DNA from: Falsibacillus albus | Lineage (GTDB): Bacteria > Bacillota > Bacilli > Bacillales > DSM-25281 | NCBI RefSeq assembly: GCF_003668575.1 | Contig: NZ_RCVZ01000002.1 | Span: forward strand, 248,001-312,000 | Reading direction: 5' to 3' | DNA length: 64,000 nucleotides | Shown: positions 7,085 through 16,814 of the stretch, in pieces | How the letters are laid out: each line of letters begins with the position of its first letter | Position numbering within the stretch: position 1 is the first letter of the stretch | Made by a program: the position numbers and the translations under genes | Notes under the pieces: generated by a model | The model's database searches: none | Told to the model about the DNA's origin: nothing | What the model saw: only the letters and a program-made list of their open reading frames with translations

Positions 7085-10072
7085 TTACTGTACCCTGATA
7101 GGTTCCTTCCTTGTTTCACCCAATAAGGACTGCTGTTCCTTTGGGAATAATTCTCTAATATGTTCATGACACGTAAAAAACAGGATTTGAGTATGACTGC
7201 TCACTTTTGAAAGCATTGTTTTCACCTGCTGCATTCGCTCCCTGTCAAAATGGACAAAAGCGTCGTCAATAATCATTGGTGCAGGCGATTCTTTTAACAA
7301 CACAGCAGCAAGGGCAAACCTGAATGCTGTGTATACTTGTTCAGATGCAGCTTGGCTCAATTCATCAGGCTCAAATGGAATACCATCTTTCCTGATGACA
7401 AAAAAGGATTTATCTTCTTTTTGGATAATGTTTGTATATTCACCATTAGTCAAGGTGGACAAATAGTCTATTGCTATTGAAATGACTTTTGGGAAACGCT
7501 CCTTCTCATACCGGTTGATTGTATTGGATAAAAGGTTTTTGGCCACAGCCAAAGCCGCCCATTCTTTTGCAAGATCATTAAATTTAGACGTCAAGTGATT
7601 GAAGCGATGCATCATGTTAGTGTAGGTCCCGCCTTCTTCGAGTACTTTCAATTTGTGAACCAACGAGGACTTCTTTTCCTGCAATTCTTGTATTTTTCCG
7701 CTGCATTCTTTCATTAAGGATTCCGTCGCCGTCAATTCTTCTTCAAGTGCAGAATGTGAGTCGAACTGATCCAGGGATTTAATATCTCCTTCTGCCAATT
7801 GCATAAGGTGAAGCTGCTTTCGTTCAACCATACTTACCTTTTCCTCGGCCAATTTCGCTGCTTTCCTGAATTGTTCTTCATCTTCAGTACCTGCCAGCTC
7901 GAAAAGTTTGCGAAGCTGAAGCTCACATTGCTGTTTTTCATTCTCGGCCTTAATATACCTTTCATCATATTGCATCGACTTTTGTGAAGCTTCCCGGTAA
8001 TAAAACCGCTTCTCTTCTTCCTGTTTCATCCGTTCCTTCAATTTCAAGACCACTTCATCCAGTTGGAATTCCTTCCATCCCAACGGAGAGATCAATTGCC
8101 TCAACTGTCTTTCCCATTCTTCCTTCTTCACAGCTGCACTTTGGGCATATCCCTTCCGTTTCATCACTTCTCTTGATAGCTGGATAATCTCCTGAATATA
8201 ATTGAAAGCATCCTCCAGCTGAAGGATTGGAAATGAATAAGGCACTTGAAGGCTTTTCCTTAAATCTGCAGTCCTTTTTTCATGTTCCTCGCAATTCTTG
8301 GCATGTCGCTCGATTTCAGCTGAAAATTCTTGACAGCGCGCCTGCTGCTCTTCAAGCCGGATGAGGATCTGTTTCCATTCGTTCCTTAATTTCAATTGTG
8401 AATGATAAAGTCCTCTTTTGGTTTGGTTATCATTGCCGTCTTCTTGCAGCAGAAGTTGAATATCTTTTTTTCTTTCTTTCAAATCATTGAGCTTTGATTC
8501 TCTATGTTTCCTGTCCATCCCCTGCTTTCTCTTATTGAAGGTGATTTTCACTGCAATCACAGTTAACAAAACAATGGAAAGGATGCCTATCATGATTTGA
8601 ACCTGGACCATCCCCCAAACCGCTCCTAATAAAAATACAATCGCCAAAATCCATTCGATAAGATTTTGCAAATGACTTCCTGACTTTCGCCCTTCCAATT
8701 CCAACTCTTTGATACGATCTGTAATCAAGGATGCTTCTAGTCCCAAAGTCTGTTTGGAGTTTTCAGCTTGAATCGATTTTTCCAGTTTTCGAAACTCTTC
8801 TTCCTGTAGAAGCTGCTCTTCCACCATTGTAAGCGCTGCTTCACATTCTTTCACCCTATTTTGTTCTTTTTGCCTGTTATCATGAATTTCTTCCTTTAAT
8901 GCGGCAAGCTTTAAATGCTCTGCAATGACATCCTTTACCTCACCCTTCAATTGAATCCCTGTCTGGAGCTTATCCCACTGTTCAATGGTCTCCACAGGCA
9001 TGTTCAATTGTCGCCTATAAAGATCGATCTTTTCTTCTAAATCTTCGATGGCATGCAATTGGCTTGTGACTTCCTCACTCCATTGAAGAAACAGCGGCCA
9101 TTCAGTTATTTTTTGTGATATTGCCGCTTCATGCTCCAAAAGATAGGAATCTGGGGCATATTTTTCAAGCCGCTGCATGATTTCTTTTCTTTGTTCGATA
9201 ATGGAATCATGTTCAGCAATCACTTTCCCCTGTTTTTCCAGACACTTCTCCAGCCTGTTCAGTCCATCTGAAGGAAATGATACATTCGCCAGTTCCTCAA
9301 GCCTATTGCTCGTTAGTAAAAACTCTTGATAAAGCGGCATTACACTATCAAGGTGCTTCAATTCAAGCATCTTCTCCGACAGTCTCTTTTCTTCATCGAT
9401 CAGACCTCGCAGCTCGCGATCCATTCGATCCTCTTCCTGAAGCAGGTTTTCATATTGATCATTGCCATGCCTCGCCTTTTTCACCTCTTTTTCAAATTCA
9501 CGGATATCATGTAGCTGTTGATTTAAATCAGGTTTGCGCCCATTTGGTTTAAATAGCTGTTCCATTTTTTTTTGCAGCTCATTTTCAGCCTGAAATATTC
9601 CTTCTGTCCCCATCGTTCCTGCTGAAAAGAGATACTTGGAAATATCTTCTTTGCTTAATTGGTGGACACGCTGGAGGCCATGGACACTGAACGAAAATAT
9701 TGCCTGAAATGTCGGTTTATCCATTCCATCCAAAACCAGTTCCAACATTTCTTCTCCGCCTGTTTTTCCATCCTGAAGAATTACCTTGACATCACCGACA
9801 GCCTTTCCTTTGACTCGTTCAACGATGACACTTCCATATTTCTCAGTTTCAATCGTGAGCTGTCCGCCATATTTTGTATGCGTCTTTGGAACATACCTCG
9901 GTTCGTTTTGCACTTTGGTCGGGAAACCAAATAAAATGCTTTGAATGAAAGCGATAATGGTCGATTTTCCGGCTTCATTCTTGCCATAGAACACTTGCAG
10001 TCCCTGGTCCGGTTCAATTATGAAATCTTCAATTTTCCCATAGCCGTATATATGTATTTTTTTTATGTACAA
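7085..10072 (-). CDS. yhaN: SbcC-like AAA ATPase YhaN with a membrane hairpin
   Basis: 995 aa from a TTG start with AAGGAG 9 nt upstream. The N-terminal half-ATPase has Walker A GKNEAGKST (30-38). Very long coiled coils follow. A hydrophobic double helix (about 465-510, ILAIVFLLGAVWG...ILSIVLLTVIAV) interrupts the coils. The C-terminal half carries the signature LSQAASEQVYTAFRFALA and Walker B PAPMIIDDAFVHFD. This is the SMC/Rad50 layout, but with a membrane insert where SbcC has its zinc hook. It follows yhaO by 27 nt and presumably forms a YhaO-YhaN nuclease complex at the membrane. Confidence 0.88.
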   Translation of the reverse strand: MYIKKIHIYGYGKIEDFIIEPDQGLQVFYGKNEAGKSTIIAFIQSILFGFPTKVQNEPRYVPKTHTKYGGQLTIETEKYGSVIVERVKGKAVGDVKVILQDGKTGGEEMLELVLDGMDKPTFQAIFSFSVHGLQRVHQLSKEDISKYLFSAGTMGTEGIFQAENELQKKMEQLFKPNGRKPDLNQQLHDIREFEKEVKKARHGNDQYENLLQEEDRMDRELRGLIDEEKRLSEKMLELKHLDSVMPLYQEFLLTSNRLEELANVSFPSDGLNRLEKCLEKQGKVIAEHDSIIEQRKEIMQRLEKYAPDSYLLEHEAAISQKITEWPLFLQWSEEVTSQLHAIEDLEEKIDLYRRQLNMPVETIEQWDKLQTGIQLKGEVKDVIAEHLKLAALKEEIHDNRQKEQNRVKECEAALTMVEEQLLQEEEFRKLEKSIQAENSKQTLGLEASLITDRIKELELEGRKSGSHLQNLIEWILAIVFLLGAVWGMVQVQIMIGILSIVLLTVIAVKITFNKRKQGMDRKHRESKLNDLKERKKDIQLLLQEDGNDNQTKRGLYHSQLKLRNEWKQILIRLEEQQARCQEFSAEIERHAKNCEEHEKRTADLRKSLQVPYSFPILQLEDAFNYIQEIIQLSREVMKRKGYAQSAAVKKEEWERQLRQLISPLGWKEFQLDEVVLKLKERMKQEEEKRFYYREASQKSMQYDERYIKAENEKQQCELQLRKLFELAGTEDEEQFRKAAKLAEEKVSMVERKQLHLMQLAEGDIKSLDQFDSHSALEEELTATESLMKECSGKIQELQEKKSSLVHKLKVLEEGGTYTNMMHRFNHLTSKFNDLAKEWAALAVAKNLLSNTINRYEKERFPKVISIAIDYLSTLTNGEYTNIIQKEDKSFFVIRKDGIPFEPDELSQAASEQVYTAFRFALAAVLLKESPAPMIIDDAFVHFDRERMQQVKTMLSKVSSHTQILFFTCHEHIRELFPKEQQSLLGETRKEPIRVQ

Positions 10073-10099
10073 TGCCCTTCACTCCTTTCCCGCCAGTGC

Positions 10100-11323
10100 C
10101 TATTTTTGAAGATGCTGGAGGATCAGCTGCTGTGCCTTTTCGATAACCGCTTTCTCCTCCTCCTCTTCCAAATCATGCAAATATCTTCTGGCAAACATAT
10201 GGTGATATAAGTCCTTGGTGCTTTCTTCCAAATGATGACGTTCAAATCCTTCAAAGGCAGCCTTCAATTCATCCATGAATCCAGTGTCAAATACACCTGC
10301 ATTGCTGAAAGTCTTTGCCTCTATATCAATGGAATTTATCCATACAAAGTTTTGCTCGGGGTCTTCATCATCCTGCAGTATTTCCAGCAATTCGCCAGAA
10401 TGTATTTTATCTATTGCCTCAGCAGACAAAGCTTCCGTTTCGACCAACTGAATTCCAAGAATGACTCCCTGGTCGGTTTTTCTGAACCTCACGAGTTCAG
10501 CGGTCAGCAGTGTAAACAATTCATTGAATTCCGTGATGCCTGCTGCCGAAACGACAGATTCTTCCCAAATGATATCTGCTGTTTCAATAAATTGGATTGA
10601 TGTATGATCCTTGCAAAGGTTCACTTCAATACATCCTTTTCCCCCTTTTTCCTTGCGATGACGGCCTTGGATATTACCTGGATAGATGATATAGGGGTCT
10701 TCAGAAAGAACTGCATGTTGGTGAATATGCCCGAGTGCCCAGTAATCAAATTCCTTTGCGAGAAGTTCATTAACCGTAAAAGGAGCATAAGGCTGATGGG
10801 TTGACGGGCTCCCTTCGCAATGTCCATGAAGCAGCCCAATGTGGAAGCCCCCCTGATTTTCCTTCTTAAAGCGGTCGATTTTCCTATCATATATATGGCG
10901 TTCGGCATAACTGAAACCGTAAACGTGTACAACCGATCCATTATTTGTTTCAATTGACTTCACTTCTGGTTCGGTGTGAAAAATGTGTACATTTTCCGGC
11001 ATTTCAAGCTTTGTCCATCTTCCACCCATGTGATCATGATTCCCATGAATGATGAATACGGGTATGCGCCGCTCTGCTAATTTTTCCAATTGTCTTTTCA
11101 TTCGAGCTTGGGCTTTTATGCTTCGATCCTCGCCATCATAGAGATCGCCGCTAATGATGACAAAGTCCATCTCCCGTTTAACCGCTTCCTCTATGATTCT
11201 TTCAAAGGATCGAAACGTACTTTCCTGCAGTCGGTAGAGAAGTTTTTCTGGCAGTTTATTCAAGCCTTTAAACGGGCTATCGAGATGCAAGTCGGCAGTA
11301 TGTATGAATCGCAATACCTGCAT
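10100..11323 (-). CDS. yhaO: SbcD-like metallophosphoesterase YhaO
   Basis: 407 aa. Calcineurin-like metal ligands are present in order: D11 and H13 (HTADLHLDSP), D60 (ISGDLYDGED), N95-H96-D97-H98 (HGNHDH), LLHGHCEG and ALGHIHQHAVL. The C-terminal third is an Mre11/SbcD-type capping region. It lies immediately upstream of the SbcC-like yhaN, the usual nuclease-ATPase pairing, so a DNA-end processing nuclease subunit is the natural inference. GAGGGAAATGTC supplies the ribosome-binding site. Confidence 0.9.
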   Translation of the reverse strand: MQVLRFIHTADLHLDSPFKGLNKLPEKLLYRLQESTFRSFERIIEEAVKREMDFVIISGDLYDGEDRSIKAQARMKRQLEKLAERRIPVFIIHGNHDHMGGRWTKLEMPENVHIFHTEPEVKSIETNNGSVVHVYGFSYAERHIYDRKIDRFKKENQGGFHIGLLHGHCEGSPSTHQPYAPFTVNELLAKEFDYWALGHIHQHAVLSEDPYIIYPGNIQGRHRKEKGGKGCIEVNLCKDHTSIQFIETADIIWEESVVSAAGITEFNELFTLLTAELVRFRKTDQGVILGIQLVETEALSAEAIDKIHSGELLEILQDDEDPEQNFVWINSIDIEAKTFSNAGVFDTGFMDELKAAFEGFERHHLEESTKDLYHHMFARRYLHDLEEEEEKAVIEKAQQLILQHLQK

Positions 11324-11404
11324 GACATTTCCCTCCTAATACGAATACACGTTCTTATATTCTTCATTATAGACTATTTATCGCAAATTAAAAACACATG
11401 CGTT

Positions 11405-11676
11405 GTTGCTTTCCGTGGAAGGATGCTCGCTTTCCGAGGGGCCTCACAGGATGTGAGGTCGTTCGATGTTGGCACAGGACAAGGAACACTTCGGCAGCGA
11501 CACATCGCACGAAGAAGAAATGCTTGGCATTTTTCGAGGAAGTGCCGAACTTAATCGAACATCCGCCTTGCATCTCCTCGCTTCGCTGCGGGGTCTCACC
11601 TTGCCCGCAGGGCGCAGCCGAGGAGGCTCCCCTCCCCGTGAAGAGCAAGTGCCTGCAGCGATTAGGAACGGACAAC
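11405..11676 (+). repeat. GTTGATT-type repeat, copy C (longest)
   Basis: Starts GTTGCTTTCCGTGG and contains GCTCGCTTTCCGAGGGG, GAGGTCGTTCGATG and GGGGTCTCACCTTGCC. Unlike copy A it keeps the insert CACAGGACAAGGA...CATTTTTCGAGGAAGTGCC between the stem arms. The right end is degraded (GGACAAC). It lies upstream of yhaO. Long open frames through it on both strands are a property of the repeat, not genes. Confidence 0.82.
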
Positions 11677-11693
11677 TTTTGTAACAAAAAAAT

Positions 11694-11735
11694 GAAAAAA
11701 GGGAGTCGATGATACAGCTCTCGATCCCTTTTGTC
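11694..11735 (-). terminator. Intrinsic terminator of yhaQP
   Basis: GGGATCGAG and an imperfect CGACTCCC arm enclose an 11-nt loop, with a T run on the minus strand just after the yhaP stop. Confidence 0.7.
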
Positions 11736-11747
11736 TTTAATATTCAC

Positions 11748-13001
11748 CTAATTTTTCGTAATCTGGAGTGCTTTTTTGATATCCTTGAAGGAATTGGATT
11801 TGCCGTACATCAAGACTCCGCCTCGGTAAACACGCGCTCCGAACCATGCCAGTGCGATAATCGCAGCAATCAATGCCGCAATGCCAAGAAGCGCCTGCCA
11901 TGTAGGAACATCAAGCATCCCGATCCTCATGAACATGATCATCGGAGTGAAAAATGGGATGAAGGAAGTAACAGTCACGAATTTTGCTTCAGGATTGCCC
12001 AACCCATACATGGAAATGAAAAAGCCGATCATGATCAGAAAGGTCATCGGCATGATCATTTGCTGCATGTCTTCAATACGGCTCACCAAAGATCCCAAAA
12101 AGGCAGCAAATGTTGAATAAAGCAAATAGCCGAGCAAGAAGAATACAACCGCATACACAATGGTCGAAACGGAAATATTTCCGAACCCGAATACCTCAAA
12201 GAAGCCATCATTCATATTTTGATAATTCTGTTTCAGTGAAATATAGCCCACTGTCAGAATCAGCGCCATTTGCGCCAACCCGAGCAAGGCAACGCCGAGA
12301 ATTTTTCCAAACATATGCTGAATCGGACTTGCACTGGAAATCAAAATTTCCATGACCCTCGAAGATTTCTCTGTCGCCACTTCCATACCGATCATATTAG
12401 CATAAAAGATGACTGCAAAATAAATGATGAATAGAAGAATGTAGACCAGCCCCCGTGCCTGATTCAGTTCCTCTTGTGTCTTTGCATTGTTGGAAAGGGC
12501 GACCTTATCAAATTGGACCGGATTATTCAGGAGTTGTAGCTGGTCCGGGGCAAGCTTCAATTGACTTGCAGCCTGCATCGCCTTGACGCCTTGCAACCCT
12601 GTCTGCAGGTCGCCCATCGTATCCGAATCTGTAATGGTTTTTGCTTTATAGACTGCATCGATGATATTTTTCTCGTCAGTCCTTATTGATAAATATCCAT
12701 CATACTTCCCTTCCCTGACCTGTTTCTCAATTTGACTCTCTTCATCACTCTTTACTTTTGAAAGAATGATATTTTTATTGATGTTTTTCATTTGAGCTTT
12801 ATACGAATCAAATACATTTCCCGTTTGGTCCATCACTGCAATTTTCTTTTCATCCTTGCCGTTTGAGAACAAATCGACAATTCGTTCCATATTCGTCATC
12901 GCCAGGACGCCCACGATCATGATGACCGTTATGACGATAAAGGACTTTGCTTTCAATTTGGTCAAAAAAGCATGCGATAGAATGATCCAAAACTTATTCA
13001 T
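11748..13001 (-). CDS. yhaP: ABC-2 type (NatB-like) permease YhaP
   Basis: 417 aa from the ATG at 13001 (MNKFWIILSHAF), preceded by AGGTAGGTG; a GTG three codons upstream is less likely. One N-terminal membrane helix, a large extracytoplasmic domain (about 40-170), then five or six helices with MEVATEKSSRVMEIL and SFIPFFTPMIMFMR, hallmarks of NatB/YhaP exporters. It overlaps the yhaQ stop by 8 nt, so the pair is translationally coupled and forms one ABC exporter. Substrate is unknown; NatAB-type homologues extrude Na+. Confidence 0.88.
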   Translation of the reverse strand: MNKFWIILSHAFLTKLKAKSFIVITVIMIVGVLAMTNMERIVDLFSNGKDEKKIAVMDQTGNVFDSYKAQMKNINKNIILSKVKSDEESQIEKQVREGKYDGYLSIRTDEKNIIDAVYKAKTITDSDTMGDLQTGLQGVKAMQAASQLKLAPDQLQLLNNPVQFDKVALSNNAKTQEELNQARGLVYILLFIIYFAVIFYANMIGMEVATEKSSRVMEILISSASPIQHMFGKILGVALLGLAQMALILTVGYISLKQNYQNMNDGFFEVFGFGNISVSTIVYAVVFFLLGYLLYSTFAAFLGSLVSRIEDMQQMIMPMTFLIMIGFFISMYGLGNPEAKFVTVTSFIPFFTPMIMFMRIGMLDVPTWQALLGIAALIAAIIALAWFGARVYRGGVLMYGKSNSFKDIKKALQITKN

Positions 13002-13893
13002 AGGAAGCACCTACCTTTTCGATGAAAATATCGTTCAATGATGGCTCTTCCAGTTCAAACTTTCGGATGAAGCCTTTTCCGATCAATTCGTTCAGCACAG
13101 ATTCTGAGGTTTTCTCGTCATCGACCTGCAGAACAGCTCCCTCAGCGGTCGGTTTCCATTTTAAAACCCCTTTTATCTCTTTAAGGTGGCTTAAATCAAA
13201 GTCTGCATGAACGGAAACGTTCTTCTTCCCAAAGTCACGTTTGATTTCCTTCAATCCTCCATGGACGACCGGCTTCCCCCTATGCATGATGCAGAGGTTC
13301 TGGCAAAGTTCTTCCACATGTTCCATTCTGTGGCTGGAAAATACGATGGTCGATCCACTATTCTTAATATCAATGACAGCTTCCTTCAATTGCTCCACAT
13401 TGACAGGGTCCAACCCGCTGAATGGTTCATCCAGGATCAGCAACTTTGGTTTATGAAGCACCGAAGCGATGAATTGGATCTTTTGCTGGTTCCCTTTCGA
13501 CAACTCCTCTACTTTCTTATCTGCATTTTCAGGAACTTTGAATCGATCGAGCCAGTGTCCTATTTCTCTCAATGAATCCTGCTTGCTCATTCCTCTCAGT
13601 CTTGCAAGATAAACGAGCTGGTCTTTTACTTTCAGCTTTGGATAAAGTCCCCGCTCTTCTGGAAGATATCCAATGAATGGGCTTGTTGAGTAATCGATCG
13701 GCTCCCCATTCCACTCTATACTCCCTGAGGTTGCATCAATCAAGCCGAGGATCATCCGGAATGTAGTCGTTTTGCCGGCGCCATTCGCCCCCAGAAAACC
13801 GAACATATCTTTTTCCGGAATGGAAAGTGATAGATGATCAACAGCCAAATGGTCCCCGTATCTTTTTGTGACATTATGTATCGTTAGCGTCAT
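12994..13893 (-). CDS. yhaQ: ABC transporter ATP-binding protein YhaQ
   Basis: 299 aa from the ATG at 13893 (MTLTIHNVTKRYG), 8 nt after AAGGAGG; an upstream ATG at 13914 has no site. Walker A is GANGAGKT (35-42), the signature LSKGNQQK, Walker B LLILDEPFSGLD and the switch His in SSHRMEHVEEL. The C-terminal about 80 residues are the regulatory extension of DrrA/NatA-type ATPases. It powers YhaP. Operon of two genes with its own terminator. Confidence 0.9.
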   Translation of the reverse strand: MTLTIHNVTKRYGDHLAVDHLSLSIPEKDMFGFLGANGAGKTTTFRMILGLIDATSGSIEWNGEPIDYSTSPFIGYLPEERGLYPKLKVKDQLVYLARLRGMSKQDSLREIGHWLDRFKVPENADKKVEELSKGNQQKIQFIASVLHKPKLLILDEPFSGLDPVNVEQLKEAVIDIKNSGSTIVFSSHRMEHVEELCQNLCIMHRGKPVVHGGLKEIKRDFGKKNVSVHADFDLSHLKEIKGVLKWKPTAEGAVLQVDDEKTSESVLNELIGKGFIRKFELEEPSLNDIFIEKVGASYE

Positions 13894-14048
13894 CAAAAAT
13901 CCCTCCTTCGTCACTCTTCTTTATACGGATGAGAACGGAAAATGGTTCACTTTTCCATTGTTTTTTTGCAAAAATTTAAAACTTTTCATTTTCAGAAAAT
14001 TATGCAAGAATAATAGTAAAACGTTTGCAAATGAAAGGAAGTCTGCCC

Positions 14049-14228
14049 ATGTATAAATTAACCGCATTCAAGCCTGATGGTGAAAAGATTTTGGATGAAT
14101 CCTTCGAAGCCAAGGACGATCTTGAAGCAAAAGAAATCGGAAAAACGATGCTGGAAGAAAAGAACCTGCTTGAGAGCACTCACCGCTGCACCTCTTCATC
14201 CGGAAAGCTGTTATTATTCCATGCTTAA
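14049..14228 (+). CDS. YhzD-like small protein
   Basis: 59 aa (MYKLTAFKPDGEKILDESFE...THRCTSSSGKLLLFHA), starting at the ATG 8 nt after AAAGGAAG. The pattern LTAF-x-DG, AKEIG, LLE-THR and SGKLLLFH matches my memory of the YhzD family encoded beside yhaQ in bacilli; that link is from memory, not from a search. It probably folds as a small alpha/beta domain. Function unknown. Monocistronic, sharing a terminator with the convergent enoyl-CoA hydratase. Confidence 0.65.
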   Translation: MYKLTAFKPDGEKILDESFEAKDDLEAKEIGKTMLEEKNLLESTHRCTSSSGKLLLFHA

Positions 14229-14255
14229 TGAGCGGCATCTTAGAAACAATCGTTA

Positions 14256-14296
14256 AAAAAACTGTCCACTACGCATCTGCGTTGAGGACAGTTTTT
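14256..14296. terminator. Bidirectional intrinsic terminator
   Basis: AAAAAACTGTCC pairs with GGACAGTTTTTT around an inner hairpin (ACGCA/TGCGT), between convergent genes. Confidence 0.85.
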
Positions 14297-14298
14297 TA

Positions 14299-15090
14299 TT
14301 ATTTTCCTTGGAAAATCGGCGGACGCTTTTCTACGAATGCTTTGATTCCTTCCAAGTGATCTTTTGTTTGACGCATTTCATATTGACTTAGCTTTTCTAG
14401 TTCAAGGTAATTCCGCAGCTTGTCCAGTTCCATCTCTGCATAGATCATTTTTGTTTTAATCATCGCTTTTAATGGTTTCCTTCTCCAATTTGAAAGGAGA
14501 TTTTCTAGATCCACTGCCATTGATTCTTCGACTAACTGATCGACCAGGCCGAGCTGCTGGGCTTCCTCTGCCTTCATGATTTTCCCATCCCAAATAACCC
14601 TCTTGGCTTTTGTTGCACCAAGTCTTTTTTCGAGCAAGAAATGTCCTCCGCCATCCGGAATCAATCCGATCCCGATGAAATTCATCGCAATTTTGCTAGT
14701 CTTATCAGCAACGATGTGGTCTGTCGCCAAAGCAATGCTCAGTCCGAGACCTGCCGCTGCTCCTTGAATGCAGCTGATGGTCAGCTTCGGCATTGAATAA
14801 AGCGTTTCCATTAATTCGTTTATGTGATCCATAATGTCAAAAAATTGCTCATCTTGATTGATATTAAGCATTTCCTTGATATCTCCACCGGACGAAAAAG
14901 CAGGTCCATTTCCCCGAAGAACCAAAATGTTGATTTCTTCAGTATTTTTTAGCTCCTTCAAACAACTCCCGAGCTCTTGAATAAGCAGTCCATTTAAAGC
15001 ATTCAGCTGTTGAGGGCGATTCATGGTTACAAAAGCGACTTCTTCTTTTATTTCCACATGGATGGTTTCATATGATTTTATTAAATTCAT
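14299..15090 (-). CDS. Enoyl-CoA hydratase/isomerase family protein (YhaR-like)
   Basis: 263 aa crotonase-fold protein. Motifs: TMNRPQQLNALN (about 22-33), oxyanion-hole segment FSSGGDIKEM (about 66-75), CIQGAAAGLGLSIALATD and IGLIPDGGGHFLLEKRLG. The usual catalytic glutamates of hydratases are not obvious around PDGGGH, so it may be an isomerase or another crotonase rather than a classical beta-oxidation hydratase. Placement between yhaQ and hemZ fits YhaR. Strong AAAGGGG ribosome-binding site. Monocistronic. Confidence 0.82.
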   Translation of the reverse strand: MNLIKSYETIHVEIKEEVAFVTMNRPQQLNALNGLLIQELGSCLKELKNTEEINILVLRGNGPAFSSGGDIKEMLNINQDEQFFDIMDHINELMETLYSMPKLTISCIQGAAAGLGLSIALATDHIVADKTSKIAMNFIGIGLIPDGGGHFLLEKRLGATKAKRVIWDGKIMKAEEAQQLGLVDQLVEESMAVDLENLLSNWRRKPLKAMIKTKMIYAEMELDKLRNYLELEKLSQYEMRQTKDHLEGIKAFVEKRPPIFQGK

Positions 15091-15203
15091 GTTTATCCCC
15101 TTTCTATCATCTATTAATAGAATAAAGGATATCTAAGAAAGATTAAATATAAATAGTTATAATTTTTCGAAAATAAATACGACATTTTCATCATCCAAAT
15201 TAA

Positions 15204-15238
15204 AAACCTGCCGATTCCATTGGATAAAGGCAGGTTCA
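15204..15238 (-). terminator. Intrinsic terminator of hemZ
   Basis: AACCTGCC pairs with GGCAGGTT; the minus-strand tail is TTTTTAATT. Confidence 0.8.
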
Positions 15239-15242
15239 TTTA

Positions 15243-16748
15243 CTAATATTTAGAAAACAACTCATTCAATATGTCGATTTTTTTATTCGTATATTCCTGG
15301 AAGCCCTCGTTGTAGGACTTTGGATCTTTCGGATTATTGAAATGCGTAATCTTTCCTGTCTCAGGGTGGATGAACTTGCTTGCCGCCCCGCACCCGATTC
15401 CAATGATCGTCTGTACTTCTTCCATGATCATGATGTTATAAATGCTGTCTTGGTTTTCGAGTGCATACCCTACATTCTCAAGGTTTCCAAGAATATTTTT
15501 CTGTCTGTACAGATAGTATGGTGTATAATTATGTTCTTTTGTCCATTGTTCCGCCAAGGTCATCATGCGTTCCACTTCCTCGCGCGGCGCCACTTTATAC
15601 TTATCCTTGTTCAGGGTCATTTCTGACGCACGTTTAAATGACAAAGTGTGTACAGTGAGCGATTCAGGCATTAATTTCTCTGTTTCTTCGAGCGTATGAG
15701 TAAACTCAGGAACTTCTTCTCCAGGCAGGCCGATGATCAAGTCCATATTGATGTTGTTCATCCCCATCCCACGTGCCAGATGGAATTTTTCAATCGTTTC
15801 CTCCACGGTATGATGGCGCCCGATTGCCTTCAAGGTTTCTTGCGTATACGACTGTGGATTGATGCTGATTCGATCGATATTCCATTTTTTCAGTACATCC
15901 AGTTTTTCCGGCGTGATCGTATCCGGTCTCCCTGCTTCCACGGTAATTTCACGGATATTCTCGACGTCTGGGAAGGCTTGATACATCTCATCATAAAGGA
16001 GATCCATTTCCTCCGCTGTGATTGAAGTCGGAGTCCCTCCACCATAATAGACCGTGGTGATTTTCACATTATTTTCTTTTAGCCATTTTCCCATCTCGCG
16101 CATTTCATAGTGGAGCCCTGCAAGAAAGGAATCGACCCTTCCCTGTTTCCCTTGAATGGCAAAGGCAGGGAAGGTACAATATGCACATTTAGTAGGGCAG
16201 AAAGGAATCCCGATATAAATGCTCACTTCATTTCTCACATCATAAAGATCCGGCACGACAGACAATTGCCGGTCAACGATTGTCTGCATCAACTCAATCT
16301 TTTCATTTGTGATCAAATAGTTTTCTTTTAGGCTGCGGTGTGCCTCTTCAGTCGCGATCCCATCACGGACTGCCTTATGGAGGAGTTTGGTAGGACGCAT
16401 CCCGGTCAGGATCCCCCACTTTTGGACGATGCCAGTGTAGTCCTGAAGCACGGTTAGATACACATGTGAAAGGACATTCTTCTCAAGCCTGAACCTTTCT
16501 TTTGCAGTCATCTCACCTTCAATGGCCTTTTCATATTCATCACTGAAATTTCTTTGATCTTCTTCTGTATATAATCGAGCGCTTGCCTTCATGAATCCGT
16601 CCACTTCATCCAGAGTCAAAGCAATGGTGAGATCCTTTTCTACAAGCGGCCTTAATGAAACAATTGGATCTTCAAAGAATAAATTTGCAATCAGCTGCAG
16701 CGGACGATGGAATTTTTCATCCTCAATCCCTTTTATCTCAATGTTCAA
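15243..16748 (-). CDS. hemZ: Radical SAM HemZ (HemN-like coproporphyrinogen III dehydrogenase)
   Basis: 501 aa from a TTG at 16748, spaced 6 nt from AAAGGTG. A GTG at 16757 would sit on that site, and the TTG start gives the length I recall for HemZ. The radical-SAM cluster is C184-x3-C188-x2-C191 (FCPTKCAYC). YYGGGTPTS, VEAGRPDT, INPQSY and MDLIIGLPGE are conserved HemN-type motifs, and GCGAASKFI is near the end. It would oxidise coproporphyrinogen III to protoporphyrinogen IX without oxygen, or act as a related heme-handling protein. Monocistronic. Confidence 0.9.
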   Translation of the reverse strand: MNIEIKGIEDEKFHRPLQLIANLFFEDPIVSLRPLVEKDLTIALTLDEVDGFMKASARLYTEEDQRNFSDEYEKAIEGEMTAKERFRLEKNVLSHVYLTVLQDYTGIVQKWGILTGMRPTKLLHKAVRDGIATEEAHRSLKENYLITNEKIELMQTIVDRQLSVVPDLYDVRNEVSIYIGIPFCPTKCAYCTFPAFAIQGKQGRVDSFLAGLHYEMREMGKWLKENNVKITTVYYGGGTPTSITAEEMDLLYDEMYQAFPDVENIREITVEAGRPDTITPEKLDVLKKWNIDRISINPQSYTQETLKAIGRHHTVEETIEKFHLARGMGMNNINMDLIIGLPGEEVPEFTHTLEETEKLMPESLTVHTLSFKRASEMTLNKDKYKVAPREEVERMMTLAEQWTKEHNYTPYYLYRQKNILGNLENVGYALENQDSIYNIMIMEEVQTIIGIGCGAASKFIHPETGKITHFNNPKDPKSYNEGFQEYTNKKIDILNELFSKY

Positions 16749-16814
16749 TTCAATCACCTTTCAATATAAAAGCTTCCTTTAGTGTACTGAATCACCCATG
16801 CAAGGTCAATGATT

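Noticed and set aside
11388-11747. Long open frames on both strands over 11.4-11.7 kb
   Set aside because: They lie in repeat copy C, have no ribosome-binding site, and the same frames occur in copies A and D with stops at different points.
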